Assembly (NCBI RefSeq): GCF_000236785.1
Contig: NZ_AGUF01000052.1
Span: 62,001-126,000 of the forward strand
Length of the DNA: 64,000 nt
From: Achromobacter arsenitoxydans SY8
Lineage (GTDB): Bacteria > Pseudomonadota > Gammaproteobacteria > Burkholderiales > Burkholderiaceae_B
Direction of reading: 5' to 3'
Shown here in pieces: positions 1 to 8,600 of the stretch; position 1 is the stretch's first letter, and every line of letters starts with the position of its first letter. Position numbers and translations under genes: made by a program. The notes beneath the pieces are model-generated. The model did no database searches and had not been told where the DNA came from. It saw nothing but the letters and a program-made list of their open reading frames with translations.

Positions 1-1
1 G

Positions 2-355
2 CTGATCGCGCGGCGCTATGCGCCCAAGGCCAACATCCTGGCGTTCAAGACCCGCGACGAAGCCGTCATGGCGGTCTCTACCGGCCGGGCCGACGTCAAC
101 ATCGTGCTGGCCATCCTGGCGCTGCCCATGCTCAAGAAGAATCCCAGCCTGGGCGAGATCGCGATTCCGCGCCCGGTGCTGACGATGCCGACCAACATCG
201 CCGTGCGCCTGGAAAGCGACAAGCGCTGGCGCGACTTCCTGAGCGTGTGGGCCGACTACAACCGCTCCATGGGCACGACCCGCGAATGGTTCATCGAGGG
301 CCTGGCCGAACTCGGAGTGCAACAGGCCGACATCCCGCCCGAAGTGCAATTCTGA
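2..355 (+). CDS. ABC transporter substrate-binding protein, C-terminal part
   Basis: The reading frame is open from the window edge, so the 5' part and signal peptide are missing. The visible ~117 residues (ending in EVQF) look like the last lobe of a family-3 periplasmic amino-acid-binding protein, including a stretch of the type [16 protein letters not shown]. The protein would capture a small amino acid or amine in the periplasm and deliver it to the permease that starts 12 bases downstream. The assignment leans mainly on the adjacent permease and ATPase genes. The substrate cannot be named. Confidence 0.75.
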   Translation: MIARRYAPKANILAFKTRDEAVMAVSTGRADVNIVLAILALPMLKKNPSLGEIAIPRPVLTMPTNIAVRLESDKRWRDFLSVWADYNRSMGTTREWFIEGLAELGVQQADIPPEVQF

Positions 356-367
356 GGCGGGCAGGGC

Positions 368-1033
368 ATGGAATATTCCTGGGACTTCGGGGCGCTTGCG
401 CCCTACGCAGGCCTGATCGGCAAAGGGCTGTGGATTACGGTGCTCTACACCGTCGCCACGGCCCTGGCCGGCCTGGCCATCGGGCTGGTGGCAGGGGTGC
501 TGCGCACCAACGGGCCGCGCTGGGTCGCCATCCCGATCATCGCCTACATCGAGATCTTCCGCTGCACGCCCTTGCTGGTGCAGCTGGTCTGGATGTATTA
601 CGCGCTGCCGGTGCTGGTGCAGATGGAAATGTCGCCCGGCATGGCCTGCTTCCTGACGCTGACGCTCTACGGCGGCGCGTTCTACGCCGAGATCTTCCGC
701 GGCGGGATCGAAGCCGTCGACCGCGGCCAGTGGGAAGCAGGGCGGGCGCTGGGCATGCGGCGCGGACGCATTTTCCGCCGTCTCGTCCTGCCGCAGGCCG
801 TCCGCGTGATGATTCCTTCGCTCATCAACCAGACCGTGCTGCAGCTCAAGAACACCTCGCTGGTGTCGACCGTCGCGGTGGGCGACCTGCTGTACCAGGG
901 TTCGGTCATCACGGCCGCCATCTACCGGCCGCTGGAGGTCTACACCGTCGTGGCCGTGCTGTATTTCGTGGTGTTGTTCCCGCTTACGCTGGGCGCCACC
1001 CGTCTGGAAAAACGCCTGGGAGCCCACCGATGA
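368..1033 (+). CDS. Amino-acid ABC transporter permease (HisM/GlnP type)
   Basis: A 221-residue inner-membrane protein with about five hydrophobic helices. The cytoplasmic EAA loop is clear ([22 protein letters not shown], given here as its parts EAGRALGM and RRLVLPQA); in this family it docks onto the ATPase. The length fits the His/Glu/Gln-Arg-opine permease family. It follows the binding-protein gene by 12 bases, and its stop overlaps the start of the ATPase gene (ATGA), so the three are one transport operon. Only one permease gene is present, so the channel is probably a homodimer. Confidence 0.88.
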   Translation: MEYSWDFGALAPYAGLIGKGLWITVLYTVATALAGLAIGLVAGVLRTNGPRWVAIPIIAYIEIFRCTPLLVQLVWMYYALPVLVQMEMSPGMACFLTLTLYGGAFYAEIFRGGIEAVDRGQWEAGRALGMRRGRIFRRLVLPQAVRVMIPSLINQTVLQLKNTSLVSTVAVGDLLYQGSVITAAIYRPLEVYTVVAVLYFVVLFPLTLGATRLEKRLGAHR

Positions 1034-1839
1034 ACGCCATACCCGCCGACGGCGCGCCCATGCTGCGCGCCACCGCCATCCACAAGTCGTTCGGCGACAA
1101 CCATGTGCTCAAGGGCGTGTCGCTGGACGTGGCGCGCGGAGAGGTCGTGACCCTGATCGGCGCCAGCGGATCCGGCAAATCCACCTTCCTGCGCTGCATG
1201 AACCTGCTTGAAATGCCCGAATCCGGCCAGCTGGAGGCGGCGGGCCACGCGTTCGCATTCGGCCCGCGCCAGCGTCCCATTGGCGACGCCCAGGCCGCGG
1301 ACTTGCGGCGCGACGTCGGCATGGTCTTCCAGCACTTCAACCTGTTCCCGCACATGACCGTGCTGGCCAACGTCATCGAGGCGCCCATCCAGGTCAAGGG
1401 CATGGCGCGCGACGAGGCCGAGGCGCTGGCGCGTCAGCTGCTGGACAAGGTGGGTCTGGCGTCCAAGGTGGATGCGTTCCCCAGCCGCCTGTCGGGCGGC
1501 CAGAAGCAGCGGGTGGCGATCGCCCGGGCGCTGGCCATGCGTCCGGACATCATGCTGTTCGACGAAGTCACCTCGGCGCTGGACCCCGAACTGGTGTCCG
1601 AAGTGCTCGCCGTGATGAAGGACTTGGCGGCCGACGGCATGACCATGGTTCTCGTCACGCATGAAATGGCGTTCGCCGCCGAAGTGTCCGACCGCGTGGG
1701 CTTCATGCTGGGCGGCGAAATGGCCGAGATTGGTCCGCCGTCCGACATCTTTCAGCGGCCGAATCACGAGCGGCTCAAGGGATTTCTCGAACGCTTCCAC
1801 AAGCAGGCCGCCTTCTGTTCTGGACCGCCCACGCAATGA
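1030..1839 (+). CDS. Amino-acid ABC transporter ATP-binding protein
   Basis: A 269-residue nucleotide-binding subunit that powers the importer. It has a Walker A motif GASGSGKST (about residues 44-52), the Q-loop [13 protein letters not shown], the signature LSGGQKQR (about 154-161), a Walker B region ending [10 protein letters not shown] and a switch histidine in VTHEM. The frame stays open far upstream, but ATG 1030 is the right start because it overlaps the permease stop as ATGA and the protein then has the family's normal length. Its own stop overlaps the next gene's start in the same way. Confidence 0.92.
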   Translation: MNAIPADGAPMLRATAIHKSFGDNHVLKGVSLDVARGEVVTLIGASGSGKSTFLRCMNLLEMPESGQLEAAGHAFAFGPRQRPIGDAQAADLRRDVGMVFQHFNLFPHMTVLANVIEAPIQVKGMARDEAEALARQLLDKVGLASKVDAFPSRLSGGQKQRVAIARALAMRPDIMLFDEVTSALDPELVSEVLAVMKDLAADGMTMVLVTHEMAFAAEVSDRVGFMLGGEMAEIGPPSDIFQRPNHERLKGFLERFHKQAAFCSGPPTQ

Positions 1840-2570
1840 CTGACACGCCGCCGGGCTCGCCGGCCTCCATCTACGAACGCATCAAGGCAATGGCGACCAC
1901 ATTCCGCCTGCGCCCGGGCGAACGCATTAACGAGGTCGAACTGGCGCGCCAGCTTGGCGTGTCGCGCACGCCGGTGCGCGAGGCCCTGGCGCGGGTGGCG
2001 GCGGAAGGGTTCCTGATCGCCACGCCCACCCGCGGCTTCACGATGCGCGCGCTGGACGCCCAGCAGCTGCTGTCGCTGTACGAGTACCGCGCCACGGTCG
2101 AACTGGGCGTGGTTCGGCTGGTCTGTGCCCGGGCAAGCGACGAGGCCCTGGCCGACCTGCTTGCCCGCGCCGAGCAGAACCGCGACGAGCCCGACACCGA
2201 TGCCCAGGCCATCGGGCTGCTGTGGCGCGACGAGGACTTTCACGAGCGCCTGGCGGCGCTGGCGGACAACCCCGAGTTCCTGCGCTCGGTGCGCTCGCTC
2301 AATGAGCGGCTGCGGTTTGCGCGCTGGATGGATCTGCGCGCCAGGCGCTCGCATACCCGCAACGACCATCCCGACATCGTGCGCGCCCTGATGGCGCGCG
2401 ACCTTATCCGCGTGGAGGCGCTGATGCGCCAACACATCAACCATCACCTCGATCACCTGATCGAACTCACCCGGCTCGGCTATGCCGAGATCTACATGGG
2501 CAATGCGCTGGCCGATTACGCCGAAGCCGCCAGCGCGCCCGGCGACCCTCTGAACAGGAAATCCGCATGA
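1836..2570 (+). CDS. GntR-family transcriptional regulator, FCD domain
   Basis: A 244-residue regulator. The N-terminal winged helix-turn-helix contains [20 protein letters not shown], the usual GntR signature, and the rest is an all-helical FCD (FadR C-terminal) ligand domain with the expected Arg/Asp/His-rich helices. It is translationally coupled to the ATPase before it and the dehydrogenase after it through ATGA overlaps. This suggests it controls its own operon in response to a substrate or intermediate of the pathway. The ligand is unknown. Confidence 0.9.
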   Translation: MTDTPPGSPASIYERIKAMATTFRLRPGERINEVELARQLGVSRTPVREALARVAAEGFLIATPTRGFTMRALDAQQLLSLYEYRATVELGVVRLVCARASDEALADLLARAEQNRDEPDTDAQAIGLLWRDEDFHERLAALADNPEFLRSVRSLNERLRFARWMDLRARRSHTRNDHPDIVRALMARDLIRVEALMRQHINHHLDHLIELTRLGYAEIYMGNALADYAEAASAPGDPLNRKSA

Positions 2571-3490
2571 AAGCTGTCTTCATTGATGCCAACCCCACCT
2601 TGGCCGCCGTGGCCGAACGGCTGCACTTGACCGCCGACCCCGAGCTGCGCGTGAATCGCCAGCCTGACATCACGTCCGAGCAGATTCCGGCGGCGCTGGG
2701 CGACGCCGAGATCATCATCGTTGACCATACCCACCTGCCCACGGCCATCGCCCGCCAATGCGCGGCCCTCAAGCACGTGGTGTTCCTGGGCACGGGTGCG
2801 CGCTCGTACATGAACCCCGAGGAACTGGCCGAACTGGGCATCGAGGTGCACATCATCAAGGGCTACGGCGACACCGCCGTGGCCGAATGCGCCTTCGCGC
2901 TGCTGTGGGCCGGCGCCAAGGGCTTTGCCAAGATGGACCGCGGCATGCGCGCCGGCAACTGGCTGCGCACCGACGCGGTGCAACTGACCGGCAAAACGCT
3001 GGGCCTGGTCGGTTTTGGCGGCATCGCCGCCGAAATGGCGCGGCTGGCGCAAGGCGCCGGCATGAAGGTGCTGGCCTGGAATCGCAGCCCCAAGTCGCAC
3101 CCCGGCGTGACCTTCGTCGAACTGGACGAACTGCTGGCGCAGAGCCATGCCGTGTCGCTGCACCTGCTGCTCAATGACGAAACGCGCGGCATGATTTCGG
3201 CCGAACGCATCGCCCGCATGCGCGACGGCGCCATCCTGGTGAACACGGCGCGCGGCGCCCTGGTCGACGAGGCCGCGATGATCGCCGCGCTGCGCAGCGG
3301 CAAGATCGGCCATGCCGGCCTGGACGTGTTCGACGTCGAGCCCATGCCCGCCCAGCATCCGCTGTATGAGCTGGACAATGTGACGCTGTCGGCGCATTCC
3401 GCCTTCCGCACGCCGGAAGCCAGCGACAACCTGGTGCAGGCCGCGCTGAACCACTGCCGCCGCGTGTCGGGCCAGGGGGAACAGCAATGA
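2567..3490 (+). CDS. D-isomer-specific 2-hydroxyacid dehydrogenase (NAD-dependent)
   Basis: A 307-residue cytoplasmic oxidoreductase. It shows the nucleotide-binding motif GLVGFGGIAAEMARLAQGAG followed by WNRS, the catalytic arginine in NTARGALVDE, the glutamate in LDVFDVEP and the histidine in LSAHSAF, which are the Arg/Glu/His set of the family. It probably interconverts a 2-oxo acid and a D-2-hydroxy acid. Beside an aminotransferase and a RidA protein it may process the oxo acid released by transamination. It overlaps both neighbours by four bases. Confidence 0.88.
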   Translation: MKAVFIDANPTLAAVAERLHLTADPELRVNRQPDITSEQIPAALGDAEIIIVDHTHLPTAIARQCAALKHVVFLGTGARSYMNPEELAELGIEVHIIKGYGDTAVAECAFALLWAGAKGFAKMDRGMRAGNWLRTDAVQLTGKTLGLVGFGGIAAEMARLAQGAGMKVLAWNRSPKSHPGVTFVELDELLAQSHAVSLHLLLNDETRGMISAERIARMRDGAILVNTARGALVDEAAMIAALRSGKIGHAGLDVFDVEPMPAQHPLYELDNVTLSAHSAFRTPEASDNLVQAALNHCRRVSGQGEQQ

Positions 3491-3840
3491 GCCAGACCAT
3501 TACCCGGCTTGACCAGAACACGCGGCGGTCGCGCGCCGTGATCCACGGCGACACGGTCTATCTGGCCGGCCACACCGCCGCCGACCGCAGCCAGGACATC
3601 GGCGGGCAGACGCGCCAGGTGCTGGCCGCGATCGACCAGCTGCTGGCCGACGCGGGCACCGACAAGTCGCGCCTGCTGAACGTGACGATCTGGCTTAGCA
3701 GCATGGCGCACTTCGCCGGCATGAATGAGGTCTATGATGCCTGGATCGTCCCGGGCCAGGCGCCGGCGCGCTGCTGCGGCGCGCTGGAGCTGGCGGCCCC
3801 GGACATTCTCGTCGAGATCATGGTCACGGCGGCGCGTTGA
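3487..3840 (+). CDS. RidA/YjgF-family protein
   Basis: A 117-residue protein with the YjgF/YER057c/UK114 fold pattern: an N-terminal AVIHGDTVYLAGHTA strand pair, a central QVLAAIDQLLADAGTDKSRLL helix and a C-terminal ILVEIMVTAAR strand. Members hydrolyse reactive enamine or imine intermediates made by PLP enzymes, which fits the aminotransferase gene 28 bases downstream. The conserved arginine is present in the ARCCG segment. It sits more with the YjgH-like side branch than with RidA itself. Confidence 0.85.
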   Translation: MSQTITRLDQNTRRSRAVIHGDTVYLAGHTAADRSQDIGGQTRQVLAAIDQLLADAGTDKSRLLNVTIWLSSMAHFAGMNEVYDAWIVPGQAPARCCGALELAAPDILVEIMVTAAR

Positions 3841-3868
3841 GCGCTGCTTTTCCCCAGGAACAGCTGCA

Positions 3869-5104
3869 ATGTCCCAAACAGAAGCAATTGCCCCCGCCGC
3901 ACCGCTGCGCCGGGCCCGGCGCATCGCCGCCATTGAAGTCTCCGAAATCCTGCGCATCGGCGCGCGCGCGGCCCAGCTCAAGCGGGAAGGGCGCGACGTC
4001 ATCGTGCTGGGCGCGGGCGAACCCGACTTTGACACCCCGGACAACGTCAAGGCCGCCGCGGTGCGGGCCATCGAAGCCGGCGAGACCAAGTACACGCTGC
4101 TGGACGGCACCCTGGCGCTGAAACAGGCCATCGCCGCCAAGTTCCAGCGCGAGAATGGCCTGACCTACGGCCTGGACCAGATCACGGCCGGCGCGGGCGC
4201 CAAGCAGGTGATCCACAACGCGCTGATGGCCACGCTGGACGAGGGCGACGAAGTCATCGTCGTCACTCCGTACTGGACGTCCTACGCCGACATGATCACC
4301 ATCGCCGGCGGCACGACGGTGCAGGTGCCGGGCCGCGAGGAAAACGGCTTCCTGCTGGATCCGGCCGACCTTGAGGCGGCCATCACGCCCCGCACGCGCT
4401 GGCTGATGCTCAATTCGCCGTCCAACCCCTCGGGCGCGGCGTACGACGAGGCGCGGCTGCGCGCCATCAGCGAAGTTCTGCTGCGTCATCCGCACGTCTG
4501 GGTGCTGGCCGACGACATCTACGAACACCTGGTCTATGACGGCTTTGTCTTCAAGACCATGGCGCAGGTCGAGCCGCGCCTGGCGGACCGCACGCTGACC
4601 GTCAACGGCCTGTCCAAGGCCTACGCGATGACCGGCTGGCGCCTGGGCTACGCGGGCGGTCCCCGAGAGCTGATCGCGGCCATGGCCGTGGTGCAGAGCC
4701 AGAGCACCTCCAACCCGTGCTCGGTGACCCAGGCCGCCGCCATCGAGGCGCTGAACGGCCCGCAGGACGTGCTGGCCGAACGGCAGGCATCTTTCCTGCA
4801 GCGCCGCGACCTGGTGGTGGACGCGCTGAACGCCATCGACGGCATCCGCTGCCGCCGTCCAGAAGGCGCGTTCTACACCTTCGCCAACTGCGCGGGCGTG
4901 CTGGGCAAGGTCACGCCGCAAGGCAAGCGCCTGGAAACCGACGCCGACTTCTGCTCGTACCTGCTCGACCACCACGATGTAGCGGTGGTGCCAGGCAGCA
5001 TCTTCGGGCTGGCGCCGTACTTCCGGATCAGCTATGCCACGTCGCTGACGCAGCTCAAGACCGCCATGGAACGCATCGCGAACGCCGTGCGCGCCTTGAA
5101 CTAG
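3869..5104 (+). CDS. Class I/II aminotransferase (PLP-dependent)
   Basis: A 411-residue fold-type I aminotransferase. The PLP lysine lies in NGLSKAYAMTGWRLGY, the N/P loop is NSPSNPSGA, and substrate and phosphate contacts appear as GAGEPDFDTP near the N terminus and FRISYATS near the C terminus. ATG 3869 was chosen because an AGGAA ribosome-binding site precedes it and the N terminus then matches aspartate-type aminotransferases. It closes the amino-acid catabolic operon. The exact amino donor is not evident. Confidence 0.9.
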   Translation: MSQTEAIAPAAPLRRARRIAAIEVSEILRIGARAAQLKREGRDVIVLGAGEPDFDTPDNVKAAAVRAIEAGETKYTLLDGTLALKQAIAAKFQRENGLTYGLDQITAGAGAKQVIHNALMATLDEGDEVIVVTPYWTSYADMITIAGGTTVQVPGREENGFLLDPADLEAAITPRTRWLMLNSPSNPSGAAYDEARLRAISEVLLRHPHVWVLADDIYEHLVYDGFVFKTMAQVEPRLADRTLTVNGLSKAYAMTGWRLGYAGGPRELIAAMAVVQSQSTSNPCSVTQAAAIEALNGPQDVLAERQASFLQRRDLVVDALNAIDGIRCRRPEGAFYTFANCAGVLGKVTPQGKRLETDADFCSYLLDHHDVAVVPGSIFGLAPYFRISYATSLTQLKTAMERIANAVRALN

Positions 5105-5119
5105 GGACGGATGCCGGAC

Positions 5120-5148
5120 GGCTTGCGCGCCCGGCCGGGCCGCAAGCC
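5120..5148 (+). terminator. GC-rich hairpin after the aminotransferase gene
   Basis: The arms GGCTTGCG and CGCAAGCC pair perfectly around a 13-base loop that itself contains the palindrome GCCCGGCCGGGC. It lies 16 bases after the aminotransferase stop. There is no clear T-run, so intrinsic termination is only probable. Confidence 0.45.
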
Positions 5149-5280
5149 TGCAAAGCCCCGCGCGGCGTCGGCCGGCTGGTGCAATCGCACTAGCGCGGCT
5201 GCGCTTTGCCGGGGCTTGCTATCCGTGCTTACATCGTCAGAGCCCGTCGCGGGGCGGATCGGCATCCCGGGGAGATCACC

Positions 5281-6603
5281 ATGGCGCTGAGCGATGTGCG
5301 GGGCAACCCCGTTTCCACCGATGACCAGGCGTCCCTGGCCGCCTATGAACGGGCCCAGTCCCTGTTCCACGGCTATTACGGCGATCCGCTGGGCATCATC
5401 GACCAAGCCCTGGCTGACGATCCCGTGTTCGTGATGGGCCATGTGCTGCGGGCGGGCATGATGATCACGGCCAGCGACAAATGCGTCGAACCGCTGTTGC
5501 GCGACAGCGTGGAGGCCGCCGAGGGCCTGTACGACATCGCCAATGACCGGGAGCGCCGCCACACGGCCGCCGCCCGCGCCTGGCTGAACGGCGAATTCTC
5601 CACCGCCTTGCGTCGCTACGCCGACATCCTCATCGACTACCCCCATGACACGCTGGCCCTGCAGGTCGGCCATATCGGCGACTTCCTGCTGGGCCGTTCG
5701 AGCATGCTGCGCGACCGCGTGGCCGGCATTCTTCCGGCCTGGGACCGCAGCATGCCCGACTACGGCTACGTGCTCGGCATGCACGCCTTCGGCCTGGAAG
5801 AGACCAACCTGTACGCCCAGGCCGAGGCGCAGGGCCGGCGTGCGCTGGAGTTCAATGCGCGCGACCCCTGGGCGGTGCACGCCGTCGCCCATGTGCTTGA
5901 GATGCAGGGCAGGGTGGACGAGGGCATCGCCTGGCTCGACGGACGCCGCGACGACTGGTCGGCCGACAACATGCTGTCGATCCACAACTGGTGGCACCTG
6001 GCCCTGTTCCGACTGGACCGCGACGAGATCGACCCGGTGCTGGCGCTGTACGACGAGCGGCTGCGCGAGTCGTCCACCGGCCAGGTCCTGGACCTGATCG
6101 ACGCGTCCGCCATGCTCTGGCGGCTGCTGCTGCGCGGCGTGGACGTCGGGCCGCGCTGGCGCCAGTTGGCCGACGTCTGGCGCGAACGCGGCGGCACGGG
6201 GTACTACGCGTTCAATGACGTGCACGCGCTAATGGCCTACCTGGGCGCGGGCGACGGTGCAGCCGCGCAGGAGTTGATCGCGGCCATGGAAGCCGCAGCC
6301 GAGGGCGGCGGCACCAATGCAATGATGACCCGCGACGTCGGCCTGCCGGCCGCGCGCGCGCTGGCCGCCTTCGTGCGCGAGGACTACGCGCTGACCGTGG
6401 ACTTGCTGCGCGACCTGCGCCTCATCGCGCATCGTTTCGGCGGCAGCCACGCCCAGCGCGACGTGCTGGCGCTGACCCTGGTGGAAGCCGCCTTGCGGGA
6501 CGGCGCGCGCTCCCTGGCCAAGGCGCTGACCGCCGAGCGAATGGCCTTGAAGCCCGCCAGCGCCGGCAACCGCAAGCTGGCCTCGCGGGCAGCGGCGCTG
6601 TAG
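5281..6603 (+). CDS. Tetratricopeptide-repeat protein, TTC38-like
   Basis: A 440-residue soluble, mostly helical protein that resembles the TTC38 family of bacterial and animal TPR proteins. Recognisable parts are the N-terminal FHGYYGDPLGIIDQALADDP segment and the central HAFGLEETNLYAQAEAQGRRALEFNARDPWAVHAVAHVLEMQG segment (residues about 165-205), followed by a WWHLALF motif. ATG 5281 was preferred over an upstream in-frame start because GGGGAG precedes it. No enzymatic motif was seen. The role is unknown; TPR arrays usually mediate protein contacts. Confidence 0.78.
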   Translation: MALSDVRGNPVSTDDQASLAAYERAQSLFHGYYGDPLGIIDQALADDPVFVMGHVLRAGMMITASDKCVEPLLRDSVEAAEGLYDIANDRERRHTAAARAWLNGEFSTALRRYADILIDYPHDTLALQVGHIGDFLLGRSSMLRDRVAGILPAWDRSMPDYGYVLGMHAFGLEETNLYAQAEAQGRRALEFNARDPWAVHAVAHVLEMQGRVDEGIAWLDGRRDDWSADNMLSIHNWWHLALFRLDRDEIDPVLALYDERLRESSTGQVLDLIDASAMLWRLLLRGVDVGPRWRQLADVWRERGGTGYYAFNDVHALMAYLGAGDGAAAQELIAAMEAAAEGGGTNAMMTRDVGLPAARALAAFVREDYALTVDLLRDLRLIAHRFGGSHAQRDVLALTLVEAALRDGARSLAKALTAERMALKPASAGNRKLASRAAAL

Positions 6604-6788
6604 GGGCCGCGGCGGACCGAAACGCAACCAGAATCCGCGAGTGTCGCGCATTTGCCATAGGCGCGCCGCCGGCGCGAGATGGCGTCTTCCTTGAGATATC
6701 ATGGGCAGCCCAGAGCGTTTCCCGTTCGGGCTTGGGTTCCGTTTTTCTTTCGTGCTTGGTCAACATTGGTTTTGCGCGGGGTATCAAC

Positions 6789-7571
6789 TTGAACTATTCG
6801 CTTCTCCTTGCCGGTCTGGCATTGGTGTTTTTCGTGCTGCTGTTGCTGGCCATGCAGTTGGGCAAGCGGCTCGGACAAAATGCGGACGAGACAAGCCGTT
6901 CGGGAACCGCCGCCATCGAAGCGTCCGTGTTCGCGCTGCTGGGTCTGCTGGTGGCCTTCACGTTTTCGGGCGCGGCCCAACGCATGGCCGAACGCCGGAC
7001 CATCCTGGTGCAGGAGGTCAACGACATCGGCACCGCCTGGCTGCGCATCGACCTGCTCAACGCAGCGGACCAACCGGCATTGCGCGACCTGTTTCGGAAC
7101 TACGTCGACGAGCGCATCAATTATTACGGTCATGTGGCCGACCTGGCAGGGCGCGACGCCATCGCCGCGCGGGCCGGCGCCATCCAGAAGCAAATCTGGA
7201 CGGCGTCGATGCGGGCGTCGCACAACACCCCGCCGCCCTTTGCCGCGACCTATGTCGCCGCGGTCAACGACATGTTCGACATATCGACGACCCAAACCGT
7301 CGCCCAGAAGATTCACCCGCCGGCGATGGCGTACGTATTCCTGTGTGTGCTGGCGCTGATTGGCGCGGCGCTGATCGGCTTTAATCTTGCCGTGTCCAAG
7401 CGCTCGCCGTTGCTGCACCAGGCCGTCTACGCGGCGGTCATGACGGCCGCGCTGTACATCATTGTCGATTTCGAGTTCCCCCGTATCGGCACGATCCGCA
7501 TCGACCAGAGCGATACGTTGCTGATCGCCCAACGGCAATCTATGGTCAACCCCGATGGAACAGGGAAATAG
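6789..7571 (+). CDS. Bestrophin-like (DUF4239) membrane protein
   Basis: About 260 residues. It begins with a strongly hydrophobic helix (LLLAGLALVFFVLLLLAMQLG), has a second helix around ALLGLLVAFTFSGAAQRMAERR and two more helices in the last third. The sequence between, RRTILVQEVNDIGTAWLRIDLL, is typical of the DUF4239 family. Starts are uncertain: no good ATG exists, TTG 6789 has a GGGG tract upstream and puts the first helix at the N terminus, while TTG 6732 would add 19 residues. The stop overlaps the next gene's start region by 17 bases. Confidence 0.72.
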   Translation: MNYSLLLAGLALVFFVLLLLAMQLGKRLGQNADETSRSGTAAIEASVFALLGLLVAFTFSGAAQRMAERRTILVQEVNDIGTAWLRIDLLNAADQPALRDLFRNYVDERINYYGHVADLAGRDAIAARAGAIQKQIWTASMRASHNTPPPFAATYVAAVNDMFDISTTQTVAQKIHPPAMAYVFLCVLALIGAALIGFNLAVSKRSPLLHQAVYAAVMTAALYIIVDFEFPRIGTIRIDQSDTLLIAQRQSMVNPDGTGK

Positions 7572-8559
7572 CCACGCAGCGGGCAGGGCAGGCAAGGGCG
7601 GCCGCGTGGCCGGACCGGCCTCAGGTCCCGCCTGCGCCCTGATTGCCTGCCTGTTCGCCGGCTCCGTGCAGGCGCAGGAAGGACTGCGCCTGACGCAGGA
7701 CGACCTGCAAAAGCGCGCCAACGGCGTGCTGGCGCTGATGTCGCTGTCCATCGTCCCGGACATCACCACCAGTTCGCTCAACATCGGCAGCGGCGGAGGG
7801 TCCACCTCCGGATCGAACGAATTCTTCATGACGCAGCTGGGCGGCGGCGACACGATATCGGATTCGGTGCCTATCTATCTGGAAGGCGTGCTGGCCGCCA
7901 GCCGCTACGACCCGACGTTCGTCGCCACGCAGGGCGCGGAACGGCGGACCATCCCCACCAAGTGGAACAGCGTGTCCGCCACGGGGGGCATCGGCTGGGA
8001 CTTCAAGCTTACCGACGAGCTGAAGCTGCGGCCCATCTTCAACGTCGCCCTGGGCAACGTCACCAGCGACCTGCGCGCCGCAAGCTGGTACGTGGGCCAG
8101 GTGACGGGCCGCGATATCCACTTCCTGGACCGCGGATCGCTGAACGCGTATGGGCTTGGCGGGTCCATCATGCTGGACTACGAGCACTATCGTCCGGGAT
8201 ACGAGGTGGACGTGGAGCTGCGCTATTCCGACATCCGCCTCAAAAGCTTCGACAGTTCGGCGGCGGTGCAGGGCAACGCGACCGCGCAGTCCGCCAACCT
8301 TTGGGCGCGGTACCGGGCTCCCACCGGCATCACCATGCTGGACCGGCCGTTGCGCTATGTGCTGGAGCTGACCCATTCCGAATTCATCGGCGACCAGAAG
8401 GGCATCCTGGGGTTCGACCGGCTGACGTCGGTCGGCGCGGGCCTAGAACTGGACTCCAGCGCCTACGACATGATCATTACGCGGACCCGGGTCGTGGGCC
8501 GCTATGTTTTCGGAAACAACGTGCGGGGCTTCTCCGTTGGCCTGGCCGTCAGCTTCTGA
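7555..8559 (+). CDS. MipA/OmpV-family outer-membrane protein
   Basis: A 334-residue exported protein. After an atypically long positively charged N terminus there is a signal segment ending AGSVQAQ, and the remainder is an alternating amphipathic beta-barrel with repeated aromatic strand ends and a final strand finishing in AVSF, a C-terminal phenylalanine as expected for outer-membrane barrels. The family was named for a murein-synthesis scaffold and OmpV porins. The precise role here is not visible. Its start lies inside the end of the membrane-protein gene before it. Confidence 0.78.
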   Translation: MEQGNSHAAGRAGKGGRVAGPASGPACALIACLFAGSVQAQEGLRLTQDDLQKRANGVLALMSLSIVPDITTSSLNIGSGGGSTSGSNEFFMTQLGGGDTISDSVPIYLEGVLAASRYDPTFVATQGAERRTIPTKWNSVSATGGIGWDFKLTDELKLRPIFNVALGNVTSDLRAASWYVGQVTGRDIHFLDRGSLNAYGLGGSIMLDYEHYRPGYEVDVELRYSDIRLKSFDSSAAVQGNATAQSANLWARYRAPTGITMLDRPLRYVLELTHSEFIGDQKGILGFDRLTSVGAGLELDSSAYDMIITRTRVVGRYVFGNNVRGFSVGLAVSF

Positions 8560-8569
8560 GATGAGCGGC

Positions 8570-8593
8570 GGGGCCGGCTGTCAGGCCGGCCCC
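8570..8593. terminator. Hairpin between convergent genes
   Basis: Perfect nine-base arms GGGGCCGGC and GCCGGCCCC flank a six-base loop, exactly between the convergent MipA-type gene and the alkylsulfatase gene. No long T-run follows on either side, so it is a probable rather than certain bidirectional terminator. Confidence 0.55.
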
Positions 8594-8600
8594 CAACCGT

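Noticed and set aside
247-1029. Long upstream extension of the ABC ATPase frame
   Set aside because: It lies antiphase inside the permease gene; the ATGA overlap at 1030 gives a normal ATPase.
2863-4140. A 425-codon minus-strand open frame opposite the dehydrogenase, RidA and aminotransferase genes
   Set aside because: Shadow of three well-supported overlapping genes on the other strand; no recognisable protein motifs.
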